Positions 34,737 to 48,600 of a stretch of 64,000 nucleotides of DNA are shown piece by piece. The DNA lies in assembly GCF_028453695.1 (NCBI RefSeq), contig NC_135773.1, positions 20,584,001-20,648,000 of the forward strand, written 5' to 3'. Each line of letters begins with the position of its first letter. The first letter of the stretch is position 1. A program made the translations under genes and the position numbers. The stretch comes from Augochlora pura. Taxonomy: Eukaryota; Arthropoda; Insecta; Hymenoptera; Halictidae. The notes below the pieces were generated by a model. The model saw only the letters and a program-made list of their open reading frames with translations, was not told where the DNA came from and did no database searches.

Positions 34737-35231
34737 TTAACCCCTTACCGTACTTTGACGAGAGTCCAACTCGCGATGAAAATTAGTAGCAATAAGTTAT
34801 TAAGTATGGACGTTATTCTGTTATTTAAAGCTGGAATAAAATTCGAATTTCTTGTTATCAATATTGAAGCATTTAACCCTTTGCGCTCCGTTGTCTCCTC
34901 TCAGGGGACATCGTGATTCCAGTATATGGCTAAACGTTAAAGTTTATTAGCGATTTGCAACTATTCCTCGATGTCTACAAATTCATATAAATCGAATATT
35001 ATTACAATAATATTATATATACTTATACATATTGTATAACGTGTACTATATAATAATATAAATATTTATAAGCACTGGTAGGTACCATCCATGATGGCGC
35101 GGAGTCCAAAAGGGTTAAGTATATTCAGGCATGGAACAAACATTAATGTTCTGTCCCTTTTCAGAAATTATACCAATTGAAAAATTCCTAATCGCAGGAA
35201 CTGCAAAGAGAATGGTACGCCAAGGGGTTAA
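34737..35231. mobile_element. Family C TTAA-type element, interrupted by family D
   Basis: The left end is TTAACCCCTTACCGTACTTT and the right end GGTACGCCAAGGGGTTAA. The two halves are collinear with the partial family C copy at 55020-55231 (AATAAGTTATTAAGTATG, ACATTAATGTTCTGTC, ATTCCTAATCGCAGGAAC). A complete family D element sits at 34873-35118. Confidence 0.85.
34873..35118. mobile_element. Family D TTAA-type element nested in family C
   Basis: The ends are TTAACCCTTTGCGCTCCG and GGAGTCCAAAAGGGTTAA, with TTAA on both sides. A second family D copy is at 50243-50474 and shares the AATATTATATAT core and the GTAGGCATCGAG/CTCGATGTCTAC segment. It is non-coding. Confidence 0.85.
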
Positions 35232-36452
35232 CATTGCTTTCATAAAGTTGTTCGATCTAAATTGTTGTTATAAAACATTGCCACGTATGTCGAAGAAATA
35301 AATAAATTCATTGCAAAACAAAATTGTTAAAACAGAGATTTATGAAGACTTATAAGTACCATTCTAGGACGGAATGTCAGAGTAAAGAGTTGAAACTTCG
35401 CGTTGATACATTAACAATCAATATGCATCAACGATTAAATATCAAAGGATTCGATCCGTCAATTTAATTCAATTCTAACGAGACTCGGTAATTTCAACAG
35501 ACGAAGCAGGGGGCGATGCTAAAAACTAGATGTAACAAATGAGAATATTAAAACCAGTTACCATATTTTATTATTTAATATGTCGACAAAACTCTCGCAC
35601 TTATCCAACATTGTCATTGATATTTATTAAATGCGAAAAAGATACGTAGGCGTATAAACGGTAGTCATCGTCCCTAGAGCTTTCACGCGACGCATATCCT
35701 TATACCATTAAGTAATCGAATATAAATAAATCGGACGACAAAACAGAATCACAAAAGTTACATTCATTCAAATGTACCGCCTAATCGACAATAAATGCAA
35801 TAATATTCGTTCACCGTGGTCCAAGTACAATGATCGTTAGATCGTATGTTCTTCGCGTTCGCATTTTATGCGACGGAAAAACCGATACACCAAAATATAT
35901 TATATAATTCGAACTGACGTTATTAAAAAACAAAATTAAAACAAATATCTAATTTAATTTTTTAGCGCAACCAAAAATTCTAAATTTCGATTCGACTTTT
36001 ATCAAGAATACAATTGTATTCGGAACAACGCGTACGAGGAGCTTCCTACCGATGGAATAATAATTAAAATAATAATTATACAAAGGCGAGAATCAATTTC
36101 AACGTAATTCGACGTCGCACGGAACGGATACAAACGGAAATCCACGCGTAAGATGTTGCTTACGATTCTTTCTTTGCTATTGTTCAACAAGTTCTTTCGA
36201 TAATCCTAAAATAATCATTTAATAATCATTTAATTTAATACGATTTAAAAAGAGAGAAGAGAAAATATTGAATATACTCGAACAAAATAAATCTTTACGA
36301 CAGACACTTTTAACAAATAAAGTAACCCGTTCGAATATGAACATCAGCTTACATTTATTGGCCGGTTTCATATTATTCGAACGAGACGCAATATAAAACG
36401 CGGTTCCATTGCCTTTGATCGCTGCGAAAATATACGAGCCGATATCGCGATG
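35232..36452. other. Gene-free stretch
   Basis: AT-rich sequence with no exon, repeat array or structured element that I could support. Confidence 0.45.
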
Positions 36453-36674
36453 TCAACCCTTTGAACTCGAGGCATAATATTTCCATTTTACGCGACAAAG
36501 TGCATTTATCTGTATTGATCTTTCATACGTGCGTTTCATTGTTCATTCGTACCGACATGTTCTATTGTTAACAATTTTGTAAATCTATACTCTGTTGGTG
36601 TAAAAACGATATTGGAACGCGATAGAATCATTTTAGCGGTGTCTCAGAGTCACCTCTCAAGTGCAAAGGGTTAA
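36453..36674. mobile_element. Family A element, reverse orientation
   Basis: The left end is decayed (TCAACCCTTTGAACTCGAG); the right end CTCAAGTGCAAAGGGTTAA is intact. GGTGTCTCAGAGTCACC near the right end is the family head motif in reverse. Confidence 0.8.
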
Positions 36675-36739
36675 TAGTTTTTCACGTGCTTTTTTCTAAC
36701 ATCGATACATTTCCTCGCATATTCTTGTTAGTGCCAACG

Positions 36740-36923
36740 TTAACCCTTTGCACTGGAAAGAATTTGAACCGTAAATTTAGAATCACTACTCTGGCTTATA
36801 GTATTTTTATTTTATGCAGCAATGCGCACTTTTATGTATTAGAAATTTATTCTTGTGATAGTTTCACTATTTAACATTGTTTTTAAATAGAAACAGAGTC
36901 ACCGCTCGAGTGCAAAGGGTTAA
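36740..36923. mobile_element. Family A element, reverse orientation, shortened
   Basis: Both TTAA ends are intact (TTAACCCTTTGCACTGGAAA and CGCTCGAGTGCAAAGGGTTAA read within 184 bases). It lies only 65 bases from the preceding copy and in the same orientation. Confidence 0.8.
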
Positions 36924-38130
36924 TATTTATCACGATGACAAAGGTAAATGAAACCGCTCTCTGTATAAATTCTCTGCGCGCGTTTACGTGTCTTCGACCG
37001 AACGACGAGGGAACAAGGAATTGTTTTCACCGTCGATGGAAATACGTTCCCGATGTTTATTGCCCTCGTGGTTCGGTGCATAGATCGCGAACAAGTTGGA
37101 GCGGTCTTGTTAGTAGGGCGACCGTTCGCGAACCAATCGTAGTGCACGGTATATTCGTTATAAAATAAATAAAGATCTCTATCTTAAACGTAGATATAGT
37201 ACACGAATTCGTCTTTAAAACGGTGTACAGGTACAGAATACTTCCGATCGAAGTGGATAGAACACCGTCGTTGTGTCTCTGTTACACGTTTCAAGCACCA
37301 AATTGCACGCCTTACACGTGTTCACGTACACGCGTGCGTCTTTATTATATACAATAGAATGTGTTCGTGGGTTATCCGAGAATGGTCAAATATTTCGGAA
37401 GCGAACGAATTTTAACGAGAAGTTTTTTTAGTGAAATACTCTGTTTTGTTATTTGCACTTGTCTTGTGCAGAAAATATTTTTATAAAATTAGTGGTAAAG
37501 AGAATAAGGTATTATTTCGATGATTGCACTAAACTAGTACATATTCGGTACATACTCTGTCTTGTCTTTTTAATCTGATTGCATTTTTAGTACGGATGTG
37601 GCTGAAATTGTTTTTAACTTCAATTTCACACGTTAGAATGAGTTCAACTTTTTCAAACTGTGAATTTGTTGTTAATTTATGTCTAGAGATAGACATAAAT
37701 TATAATAGAAGAGGAGAGAAAATGATCCTCCCCTTCAATTTTGATGAAACTTAAATATGTTGTACAGTCGGTTATCTAGAACAATTTTTTCCCTTTTTGC
37801 TTTCTTTATAAATTATTTGCTTTACTTTTCACGTAATTCGTTAAGAAATAATTTTGAAAATAATAAATTTAAATACATTTCTTACAGATTTTCGCTGTTT
37901 CTTATGAATTATTCGACCGCTTCGAGATATCACAAATACGCTGTATACAATAGGCAAAGTGACGAGCAAAAGTGTAAACGAATAATTATTTCACTACTTT
38001 CACCTTTAAACTCGCCAAAAAGTAACAAAAACCAAAAGGCGGCACGCGGATCTTTTATCGTTCGTGCGAACAATCTTTCGTTTAGATCATCGACGTGCTC
38101 GAGTTCATCCATATCGTGTCTCGTCACATG

Positions 38131-38310
38131 TTTAATAGTCTAACATGTTTTATAATAAACGTTTAATAGTATAACATGTTTGATAACAAACGTTTAATAG
38201 TATAACATGTTTGATAACAAACGTTTAATAGTATAACATGTTTTATAACAAACGTTTAATAGTATAACATGTTTTATAATAAATGTTTAATAGTTTAACA
38301 TGTTTAACAG
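38131..38310. repeat. 31-bp tandem repeat array
   Basis: About six units of CGTTTAATAGTATAACATGT followed by TTGATAACAAA, nearly identical in the middle of the array. There are no unique spacers between units, so this is not a CRISPR-like structure. Confidence 0.9.
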
Positions 38311-39099
38311 TAAAAGTAATTTTCAATCTTCGTATTTCAAATATTGTGTTTGTAAAACGACACCGATGATCTCGACCAAGATTTAATTTTTTGTCGCATC
38401 GTCGATTCGAAAGATGTTCTCCATTGTTCTTGTCACTTTCTGAAACGTTTAAAAGACAGGAAAATTGTCGTTGATTCGTTTTTCAAGGCTAACAGTAGCT
38501 ATTGTTTGAAAAACATTCTCTATTGCAACGACTCAATATTAACGTCGTCGACTTCCGTAATTTGTGGAATCACGGAAAGAATTTTATCATCCGAATTTCG
38601 ATCGTTTCTAACAATGGCGCCGACACGGTGCTCCAATAATCCTTACTATTCGATCGAACAATAAGCAAAAGGATTACCAGAACACACGAATTTCATGTAC
38701 AACCATAGGATCGATCGAAGAGAAGAATATACAGAAATACAATTATGAATGTGCGAAATTAAACATATTTAATATTTCAGATGTAACAAATAGTATAAAT
38801 AAAGCGCACAGTTACTCGTGAAGTCGAGAATGTCGTCGATTCTCATTATTTATACAGCCGAGATATTTTGCCGAAATTTTTCTTTTAAATATTTCACGTG
38901 ACTTTTATTTAACCAATCCCATAAGCTTGACGCGAGGTTAACACAATATCCGAACGATCTTATATGCGTATAAATATTAATTTTACTATACAAAATACCT
39001 TGACAGTTCGATTCTTCAAATTATTTATTTGTTATTCTAAGGCTAACTAGAACAGTTTAAAAATATAAGTAACAAAAACCATTACACTATTCGAACGTA

Positions 39100-39542
39100 T
39101 ACAAGGTGTTTCATAATTCATGGCACAAATTGGGTTAGGTAGATTCTACAAGGCTGGAAATAAGTAGAATGATAGTTAAATTAATATAAATAAATACAAG
39201 AATAATTAAATTGCATGGGAGACTTAATTCTCGAGATAATTGAGTAGAAATATCAGACTTATGTCAAGGTTATGTTAAATATCAATCGAGTACACGCTAC
39301 CTGTTGCGGATTTCACTATAGACCGCTTTTGTACGGATTACAACGTTAGGGCTTATTAATTATTATGTATTATTATTAATCCATTAAATGCAGGGTAACA
39401 AAATAAAACGATGAATTTTTCATAGAATTTCGTGTATTATTTTCAGTCAGGACTTTGTTCCAGATGCATTCGCTCAAGTCTCACTACCAGCCATAGAATT
39501 CACCTAACCCAACCTATACCATGAATTATGAAATACCATGTA
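39100..39542. mobile_element. 443-bp inverted-repeat element with TA flanks
   Basis: The left end (TACAAGGTGTTTCATAATTC, then GGGTTAGGT) is mirrored by the right end (ACCTAACCCAACC, then TGAATTATGAAATACCATGTA) over about 40 bases. TA flanks fit Tc1/mariner insertion. The interior is AT-rich with no coding capacity, so it is a non-autonomous copy. Confidence 0.75.
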
Positions 39543-42300
39543 TGCATATAACTTGCGGAAATATTTAGTAGAAAATCATTCATACCAATATAAAGCGGTA
39601 TAAATATTCAACTAACAAGATATTCAATCGTAAGTGGCCATTAAACAATTTTCTCCCCATCCCGTTGGCGCACCGCAATCTCGGACGATCTTTGCACAAT
39701 CCCTTTTATTAAATATTACAAACAAACCAATCCGCTTGGTCCATGTTGGCAAGAGTCAAGTAAATTATAAACATTTATTAAATGTCTCCGTTTATAAATC
39801 GTACACCTGTGACTTTGCGAGTAACTGCGTCGCTCGATGAAATACAGCCACCGACCAATAACGATTTGGTCCATACGAAACGGACCTCTCTAATATCACC
39901 CATTGCAATGTTTACACTCTCGATCGTCACTGTTCCGGCTACACGCTCTATAATATAGGCATTCAGTTACGACAGGTGGCGCGCACCTAGTACGCTCGTC
40001 GCATCGGTTATATAAAAAGTTGAATAAAAAGATCAATCGAGAGGGACGATCGTGTGCCGCGTCCATTAATCGAAGTCTTCGCTAATTACAAGAATCTAAC
40101 AAACGTTCTGCGACCTAGAAATATCTGTATATATACACTTTCGTAACGGTGTTTCACCAGTCTAATAGTTAGAAATTCAATAATAGTATACATAGTATAG
40201 GTTAGGGTGTCACACAAGTTCTTTCCGCGCCGTGCCGTGTACGGTCTCGAGCTGGAGACGATTTTCATCGAGACAGTATGCTCGATATAGCGAGCACTGG
40301 ATGACAGTGAATGACGAGTTTTGACGACGATGAGTTTAATGCGGTATTATTACTGCAACCCTTTAAGTGTTAGGCCATGTTTTGTCGTATTAATAATTGC
40401 CAAATGAAATCCACGAAATTTGTGAGACGAACAAGTATTGGATCAGAATTGGTCATCCTCGATTGATAATAACTTCGCGAAAAATGATCGTAGACTGATA
40501 AATCTTTTTTCAAATTAGAGCTCAAAGTCTCTACTTTGATACAGTCTACGATTTTTTCTCGCAAAGTTAAAGCGCCTTGAAGTTAACCTTACATTTGGTC
40601 AATAGCGAAAGCTGGATATTTTTCGTCATAAATTGTTCTGCAACCTTTACACATAATCTTGACAAAATAGTAAGTTAATGTTATATCAAAAGGTTCATAT
40701 ATAACACAATAAATCAAGTATGTGCAACAAATATCGTCAATTGATTTTCCATCAAAAAGAAGGAAGGAACTTACGGGACACCCTAGTATATGTATGTATA
40801 ATAATATATGTATTCTCGATAAAGCGTACTATAATTGCTTAAATAACGATGTAATACTTTTTGTAGTACACGCGTGTGCTCGCGTCGAACCGCATTTGTC
40901 GCGACGCCGTTCGAACACACGGTAATCAACGATATTCCGCCGTGGGACACAAGATTGTAAAATGAACAAGAATCTCGGCGCCACGAGGAGGCTCATCCTT
41001 TATCTATCGTCTCTTTTCGTTTTTTTCACGATTTTTTCTGTCTTTTCGTTTTCTTTTCACCATCGTAAAACGGTACAAGTAATTCGACGATATTGTGCGA
41101 GGTGGATCCACGAGTCGCACTGAGCAAATCGTTCCACGAATCCCGTAATTCTAAGTATACTTACAAGTTAATCGTTTCGTACACGCACCTGTACCAGTAA
41201 ACAGAAAATATATTATACGTGTGCGTAGGCGTCTATACAATAGAAACAATTATTAATACTAGAAATTCCGCTACTACCGATACGCGGCGAAATCATTGTA
41301 ACTCGACTGCGGTTCTTATGCGTCTAAGACAAAAACAATTCCCAAGCGAAATCATCAAATTGTTTCAATTATTAAACTATAATTTAATATACAATTTGTT
41401 GTAATTATTAAATTATAATTTGATATACATTTTATTTTAATTATTAGATTATTAGGAGTCGATTTAAATTTTTAAGTAGTTTCTGATTTACGAAACAGAT
41501 GCGCTTCCAGTTTCGCTTAAAGATTCGCAGTATAGTTACAACGAACGGCCTGTGTCACCGCGATCAAATCTTGACCAATCAGAACAAGAATCGCATCTCG
41601 AGTTGGCCACAATTATCTCAAACGTGCGATCGAATATATATATATTTTATGCCAATAGGTAAACAACAAGGCGATGAATAGGGCCAACCGAATCAGAGCA
41701 CCGAAAACTTATATGGATACCGAATCGCATATAGTTACAAGAATAAATTGCGAATTTGCATTGCTTTCGTTACAACACGGTTGACGAAAGAATAGACTTG
41801 GGAGATATCCGCTGTCATGGTATAATTGTTTTTAAGATAGACTTGGAAAGATTGTTCAGGTTCCAATTATGTATCTTACTCGCGTATAACACATTGCATA
41901 AATGTTTGAAGAAGCATCGTTCGAACATTTACAATTTGTTAACGAACAAGTACAGACGTCACGAACATAATTGCGTCCGTAAGTTCTACTTATAGTAGAC
42001 TTATTTTTACAAGTACTGTCAAATTAAACAAAATGAAAAAAAAACAACATATACTTTATCACTTATACATTCTTATACGTAAGAAAGCCCGTGTCAACAT
42101 TAAATGCAATGCATTATGTTTCATCGAAGGTACTTAGTGTTTTAATATTAATCGTTTAAAAACAAAATAATTATGTATTTAAATTGATTTTCTAACAGTA
42201 CCCGTGATGTATGATTATTAAATTGCGAACACGTTTGTAGAATGAACGTCAGTTTTTGGCTTTGAATTTGCAGATTTGAAATCTGTAAATCTGTCCCATA
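39543..42300. other. Gene-free stretch
   Basis: No exon was supported. A lone TACGGGACACCCTAGTATA at about 40771-40789 resembles one end of a Tc1/mariner-type element, but no partner end was found. Confidence 0.4.
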
Positions 42301-42314
42301 TGTTTTACTAGAAT

Positions 42315-42455
42315 TGTCTAGTGAAAAAAGAAAAATAGTACTATTTAAAATAAAGAAAAACGGTACTAGTCAAAACAAAGAAAAATAGTACCAGTTAAAA
42401 TAAAAAAAGCTAGTGCTATTTAAAATAAAGAAAAATAATATAATTTAAAATAGAG
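42315..42455. repeat. About 28-bp imperfect tandem repeat
   Basis: Units of the type AAAATAGTACTATTTAAAAT followed by AAAGAA repeat about five times with substitutions. Confidence 0.75.
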
Positions 42456-43510
42456 AGTAGAGCTTTTCGATTCGCGAAGCTTCTCCCATTAATTAAGCCG
42501 ATTCTTTCGTCGACGCTTTGCATTGAAACAGTTTCCATACACCGTTCAACAAGTTCATGCCGCACAAGAGGAACACGACTTTCGCTTCTCCGTGGTTCGT
42601 GGAAAGGTAAGACAATTTCCTGCTAATTATCGGATCCAAATATGGAATTCTATAATTAGAAATGGATTACGATTACTTTATGCATTTTTTATATAATCTA
42701 TTATTTAATTGTGTGTATATATATATATTATCTCAATACTAAGATATCCCCCAAATATGTATAATCATTCAAGTTTAAATTGTTACTCCTCGTTTATTGC
42801 CTATGAACGTTTCACTGTTATCCATTACCTCTTACGTTATAATAATCTGCTTCAAGTATACGATAAATTCAATTAAATTGAATCAAATGTAACATGTGCG
42901 TATATGTATATCACTATCTATAGTTATGCAATATTAATGCAATAGACAATGCACGCGAGAAACGACGTTCTAACTTTCAGAAGAACTACGTTACTTTATC
43001 CTCGGTATTTATCATTTCCATAAATTGTTTTTTACGTTCGTCTTTCGTTGGCGTTTTCTTAGAAAAAAAAGATTACATCTTAAACATTAACAATCGAATG
43101 TGTGTGTGTTTTTTTCTTTTAATAGTTTACCGTTAGCCTAATACTGTTCGAATAGAGCTATCTTATAGATCCATCAACGTAACGAAACCAGTATCTCGAT
43201 TAATAAATAATTATTTAGAAAAATTGCCCGGTTCGAATTACCCTTAGAAATCCCCCACCCCCCGAAAGTATCTCTATTTGGTCGATACACTGTTTGGTCA
43301 TCCTATTGGAATATTTTGGAGCCGTTAGATTAGAAGATAGTTATCGTCAATTGCGATTCCGTAGGCATCTCTGCGTGGTGTTTCAGTTACACCTGGCAGA
43401 GGATGATCTCTGAGATGACGCGAAATAATTTTTCCAAGCGAGAATTTCCTCCGCGGTAAATTTCATAAATAAACGCAATATACTTTCGCGTGTTATTTCC
43501 GTGACTTTCG

Positions 43511-43754
43511 TTAACCCGTTTTCATCCGAGCGACGTCTTCATAATCACCACTGCAATCGTCGCGTCGCGTGCCAAAATAACATTTCTGTCACGAAAATTT
43601 ATATTTAAAACAATCATTAGAAGTGCAACTGTTTTCGCGCGAGTCGCAAAATTCAATTTCAATTACACGCGATACATTTTGCCATATAAAATGGAAATGT
43701 CAGAGAAGTTACTTTAGAATTACAGTTAAAGTGGCAACAAGTGCAAAAGTTTAA
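43511..43754. mobile_element. Diverged family A element
   Basis: Ends are TTAACCCGTTTTCATCCGAG and CAAGTGCAAAAGTTTAA. The interior still aligns with the family (ATAAAATGGAAATGTCAGAG, AAAGTGGCAACAAG). It lies 8 bases from the family E element that follows. Confidence 0.7.
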
Positions 43755-43761
43755 TGTCTCG

Positions 43762-44000
43762 TTAACCCCTCGCCGTTACCAGTTTCCTCACAATTACTAT
43801 GATTAGAATCGTTTCGATTGCACTAATTTGTCTTTAAATTTACTTTAACGTCTTGCGTCTACGAGGATGTTTAAATATTGACGACGAGAGACTAAAATTC
43901 GATTTCTACTTAAAGGAGCGGACGAACATTCGGACCTAATAGTTTATAATTAGAAATCTCCGCGACGAGTCCGTCTCGTCAATGCACGGCAAGGGGTTAA
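43762..44000. mobile_element. Family E TTAA-type element
   Basis: Intact TTAA ends, left TTAACCCCTCGCCGTTACC and right TGCACGGCAAGGGGTTAA, 239 bases. It provides the uninterrupted reference for the copy at 7810-8159. Confidence 0.8.
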
Positions 44001-47000
44001 CGAAGCCGCGGAGGAAATTTTCGACAAGGAGAAAGTTGCTCCAGGTCATCGCAAAAATCATTTCTTGCTAAACAGATAAACTGTTTAGTACATCCTGGAA
44101 CAGGGATTTTTGAAGATCCCATGCGTGGCACGACAGTGCGCGCGAGATCCCGAAAACATCGGGAACCAGGTCTATGGGGACTCGATTACGTCGGCATTCT
44201 CAAAAGAATCGGTGTTTCCATGAACCACGGACCCTCGCGCGATTCACGTTTTGAAAAGCACGGTAGAAACAATTGGCGATTATAAAATATTTACTCCGAC
44301 ACTCTCGCGGTACCGAAACTTTTGAGAACCCCGATATTGTCCGAAAAATTCCGAATATCCTCGGAACCAGACCCGATCCGACGACGCTTTTTCAGCTGTC
44401 GCGCATTCACAGGGCTTAGCCGCCCGAGTGCCGCGTGTTTGCGCTGTTTTCCCCCTCCAAAAGTGCCAAAGAGCGCTTTTTTCGCTCCTCTCATTCCCTC
44501 TCGATTCAAGATGCCATGGAGCGCTTTTTCGCTGTTTTATTTATACATTTCAACGATATTTGCATTCAAATGTTTGATTAGAATTAAAATCTATCCTTTT
44601 ACCAGCTGCTTCGTTCTTTTACTCGAACCTGAAATGGCATGGCAACTGTTAATATACGCGCAAACCATAACACGCGCATCGACGGAAACCGAGCGTTTTT
44701 GCGGTTATCGGCTTCGCAGCCTAGAGGGCCGGCACTGTTCGAGCGACACGGAAGAAGCGCAAAATCGCTCCTTGGCGGTCAAACGGCTAGGGTTTTAGGC
44801 ACAGAGTAGAACAGCAGGAGAAAGAAACGTTTGACGAAAGTTCTGCTCTCCCTGTCGCGGAACGAATTCGTCGGGCATACGTAAACTGTACACAACAAAA
44901 TGGCGCCTCTCCTCCCCGCGAGGAGGCGACTAATCCGCCGCTTTGTATAAATAAATAGTGCTCAACAAGAAATAAATACATTCTCACCGATACGACGTGC
45001 ACGGCTCTCTTTCTATACAACAGCCCCCCCCCCCCCAACCCTTTCCCCCGCATTAATTGATACGTTACCTCGTTAATCCGTTGTAACGCTAAATAAGCCG
45101 TCGTACGTGTCCAATATGTGCTCGCGCGCAATTAATATGCGCTCGCACGTTTCACGCGAATAAAATTCCATCCCATGTGTGAACGCATAAAATAATCGAT
45201 AATAAAACCCCCATCGGGGTAGTTAACATGGACGAAATAAAAAAGAGTTTCGCCGGACATCGAGCGTTCGACGATTGGAACATGGTCGCGCGGCGACGGT
45301 CTCTCTCATCTTTCGATGAATCATAAATGAACGAACGAATTTCACCTTTCGCCTGCGAATACTTTACCCGACGAGATTAAGTACTACGATGTTCTTTTAA
45401 CGAGGACGCGGTGCTCCATTATTCGAACGATAGAAATAGTCTTACCGTTACCGTCACTTTCGAGCGTCTATTCTCTCCCCCGGAGTCATCGGAAATCGCG
45501 TTTATTAAAATACAGAAAGCGATCGCGTCTGTCAAAAAGCAGGTACGGTTCAATAGGTTTCGATAATGATTTGTCGCTGTGTCGAATGGTCTGTGGATTA
45601 CCGGTGCCAGCAACTAGCGATACTAACAGACGAAAGGATTAGGAGAATTGCAGATCAAAGGTCATTGTCACCGTGATCCGAAGTACAATAGCTTTCAACC
45701 GTAGGTGTTGGCATCGGGACTCCAAGATTTTTCGAATTTCGTCGCCGGCCACGATACAAGCTTTTAATAGCATTACGAAACGACGAAACGACTTCGCCAC
45801 TTAGCCGGATAATGGCGCATTCTTATCTTGTCTGCGTTCGATCTTAATGGCAAGCTGACGAGTTGCGTTTGCTATTTCGGTGAAACTGTTCTATGTTCGC
45901 GGGCGCGTAATGAAGACTTACGGCGAGCGAAGTATCGTGGAAATATCGAAGGTATTATTGGAAGTAAAGCGATAGGATTGACGGCGACGACGGCGGAGTG
46001 AAAGCGGAGAAGAGCGCGAAGAAACAAGATCGGAAAATTAAATGGAGTAAGCTAAGGAAGGGAAGGAAAGGGAAGGGAAGGGCCGACGCGAAGGAGTGTT
46101 TACTCTGTAAACGGAGGAAAGTTTGATCCGGTAAGTATTGCAAAACTGGAAAGAAAGTTCCCCGATGGTTCGCCGGGATTGATCGCCGTGAGAAGAAACT
46201 TTGGAATTAGTACCTAAATTTTTTGCAGACGTCGAACCCGCCTCTGTGTTTTAATAATTATTCTTAGAACGTAATCACGCGAACATGTTCCAAGAGCCGA
46301 ACGCCCGGTGTCCGCGCGAAAGCTGGTCGGTCGCTAAATACGCGTGGACGTATAAAGACGACGTAAGAAACAGCACAGAAAATCGCTCCCCGCTACGCGA
46401 ACGTCTACCAGCAACACGGCGAAACGTAACCACCGATCGGCAAAGCTAGACCGAACCAAGGACAACAAAAGGATGACGAGAAGCCCCCGGACAATCCCAC
46501 TTGTACGAACGACTGGGATACATGGATCACTTTCTGAAAAGAAAACGACGACGACGACGACACGAGCGAAGGTGTTGAAGCCATCGGGGGGTCTAGGCGC
46601 AGTTGTCGGTGAGCGGTCGGTGTGCGAGCGGCATTTCGTTCCCTGAAATCAGGCTAGCTTCCCAGAGACAAGTAGAAGACAGTTCACGGCCTTGTTGTGG
46701 TCAGCAAGCGGAGAGCGAGCTCGTTAGGTCAACAGTTGCGATTGCTAGTGCCATTATTCACCTGTGTGCCGGCTCCCGCCTCGTAATCGGTCGCCCGATG
46801 ATTCTCCTCCGTTAGGCGATTTCTCCGTTCCTTGAACAGGTTCGCCACGCAGGTCGCCTACGAACAGTTTGCGAAATCATTCACCATCGGGTATTTCCTT
46901 GCCATTGCTTTGCGAAGGCATTGGCAAGGATCGGTTCGTCCGTTCCGACGGAACAGAGCGTTTCGTTCGATTCACCGCGGTCAAAGGGTCGTGCGTCAGA

Positions 47001-47340
47001 GTGCCCTTCTCTTTCCATCTTGACAAAGGGAATCTCTGCCGCAGTCGCGTTCGAGTCGAAACATTTTTCACCCATTCGCATCATATGCGCGTACATGTGC
47101 GCACTTTGCCTGACCACTATCGCCAAAGCGCACACGTGCGCGCAGTCAATGAAAAGTAGTGATCGAAAATCGTTTCAAGAGAACACAAAAAATAGAGAGA
47201 GTGAACGGTTGCGTTTCCGAGAGCAATGAAGCAAAGTTGGACAATGAATAGCAAATATAAAGACACCACGCGAGAAAGAACATTTACACCGTGTCCACCA
47301 TTAGCACGAAGATTTATCGGCCAACGTTTTCTAACCCGTT
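44001..47340. other. CpG-rich region without an assigned gene
   Basis: GC and CpG content are raised through most of this stretch (peaks near 44150-44500, 44700-45000 and 45900-47200). Many overlapping open frames exist on both strands for that reason. I recognise no domain in any of them. The region 46560-46830 could be an untranslated first exon of a long gene. A C run (45025-45036) and short GACGAC repeats (46548-46560) are present. Confidence 0.4.
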
Positions 47341-48356
47341 AACGAAACGACATCCATCGAAGAAAGTTCGAAAATGTTGCGTGTAAAATTCATTTTATCA
47401 ACGTGATAGTTGCCATGTGACATTGTACATTGACCATATCAAGGTTTATCATGTGCAAAATAATTAGATTCCATTTCTTTTGTAATGAAATAAAAATTCT
47501 TTATTTACGCAACATTGTTTTTATCTTTCATATTTAGAAACATTTTTATAAAAATGTTTCGATAAAAGGGAATTTTCTATTTTTCCGTGTGATGCAAATG
47601 GGTTAATGATCTCATTTCGAACATTTGTTACTGGAAGGTGAAGTTACCTAATACGAGGACTTATATTATAAAGCCCTAATTTATTTCTGAAATCGATGTC
47701 CAAAGTGTCGCAACATCGTGAGCAAATATATTCGTATAATTCGTTGATTATATTAAAAATGTCTTGAAAATGATAAGGCTGTAATATATCTATTTTCATA
47801 AATATTATCGTATAGTGCATTCAATTTACGTAAAGAGAATAAATCTTCTAAGTTTTATATTGGAAACATATTTTTCAAATCTGCGAATTTGCATATTGTT
47901 TAGTTATTTTTCTGTTGCGAAAAAGCGAAATTTCCTGTATTCTCTGCAAGCTTGTTTCCCTGATCACTTTTCTGCGATAAATTAACATTATCGAATTCAA
48001 ATGCTTCCTCACGTTACGGTTACGAAAGGTGTCTTCGAAACAAAGGGTTACTCAATGTTTTTACCTTCATCCATTCTTCCTCAGTATTTGACAGATTAAA
48101 GAGTATCTTAAAATTTGCAGAAAACTTTGAATCACTGATTTATTCCATGTACTTCTCGCATGCAAATTATCATTAATATACGTTGTTATTACAATACCAT
48201 TTCCATATTTGGACAAAAAATAGTATACAGCGAGTAACGATAGGAATTGTAATCCCTGCAGAAATTTGTTTGCTCGTTGACTTTTTAACTAATTAGCGTA
48301 TAATATCGAGAAATTTTAAATCGTCGGAACCAATTTGAAAAGAGTTATTCCGCGTA

Positions 48357-48600
48357 TTAACCCTTTGCACTCGGAGCCATTCTAATTGTGAAATCATTTT
48401 TCTGGTTCGCAGCATTTCCATTCCATTTAACAAAATAAATTTTTACGCGTACAAAATTTATTCTTGTGACTCTTACCAACAGCTTTACTACTTTGACCAT
48501 TTTTTCAATCCTAAACCTTATTGTTGCAAAAATTATTTTCGAATGAAATCGAATAATTTTAATGGTGCCCTAGAGTCGCCACTCGAGTGGAAAGGGTTAA
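48357..48600. mobile_element. Family A element, reverse orientation
   Basis: Ends are TTAACCCTTTGCACTCGGAG and CACTCGAGTGGAAAGGGTTAA read at the two borders; 244 bases. It lies 400 bases from the last recognised exon of the lipid phosphatase gene. Confidence 0.8.

Noticed and set aside
38131..38310. CRISPR-like regular repeat
   Set aside because: Units are contiguous with no unique spacers and the host is an animal genome; it is an ordinary tandem repeat. The same applies to 62336-62650.
44322..44798. 158-codon + strand frame in a CpG-rich region
   Set aside because: No recognisable domain, open frames of similar length exist on the opposite strand nearby, and no splice or promoter context singles it out.
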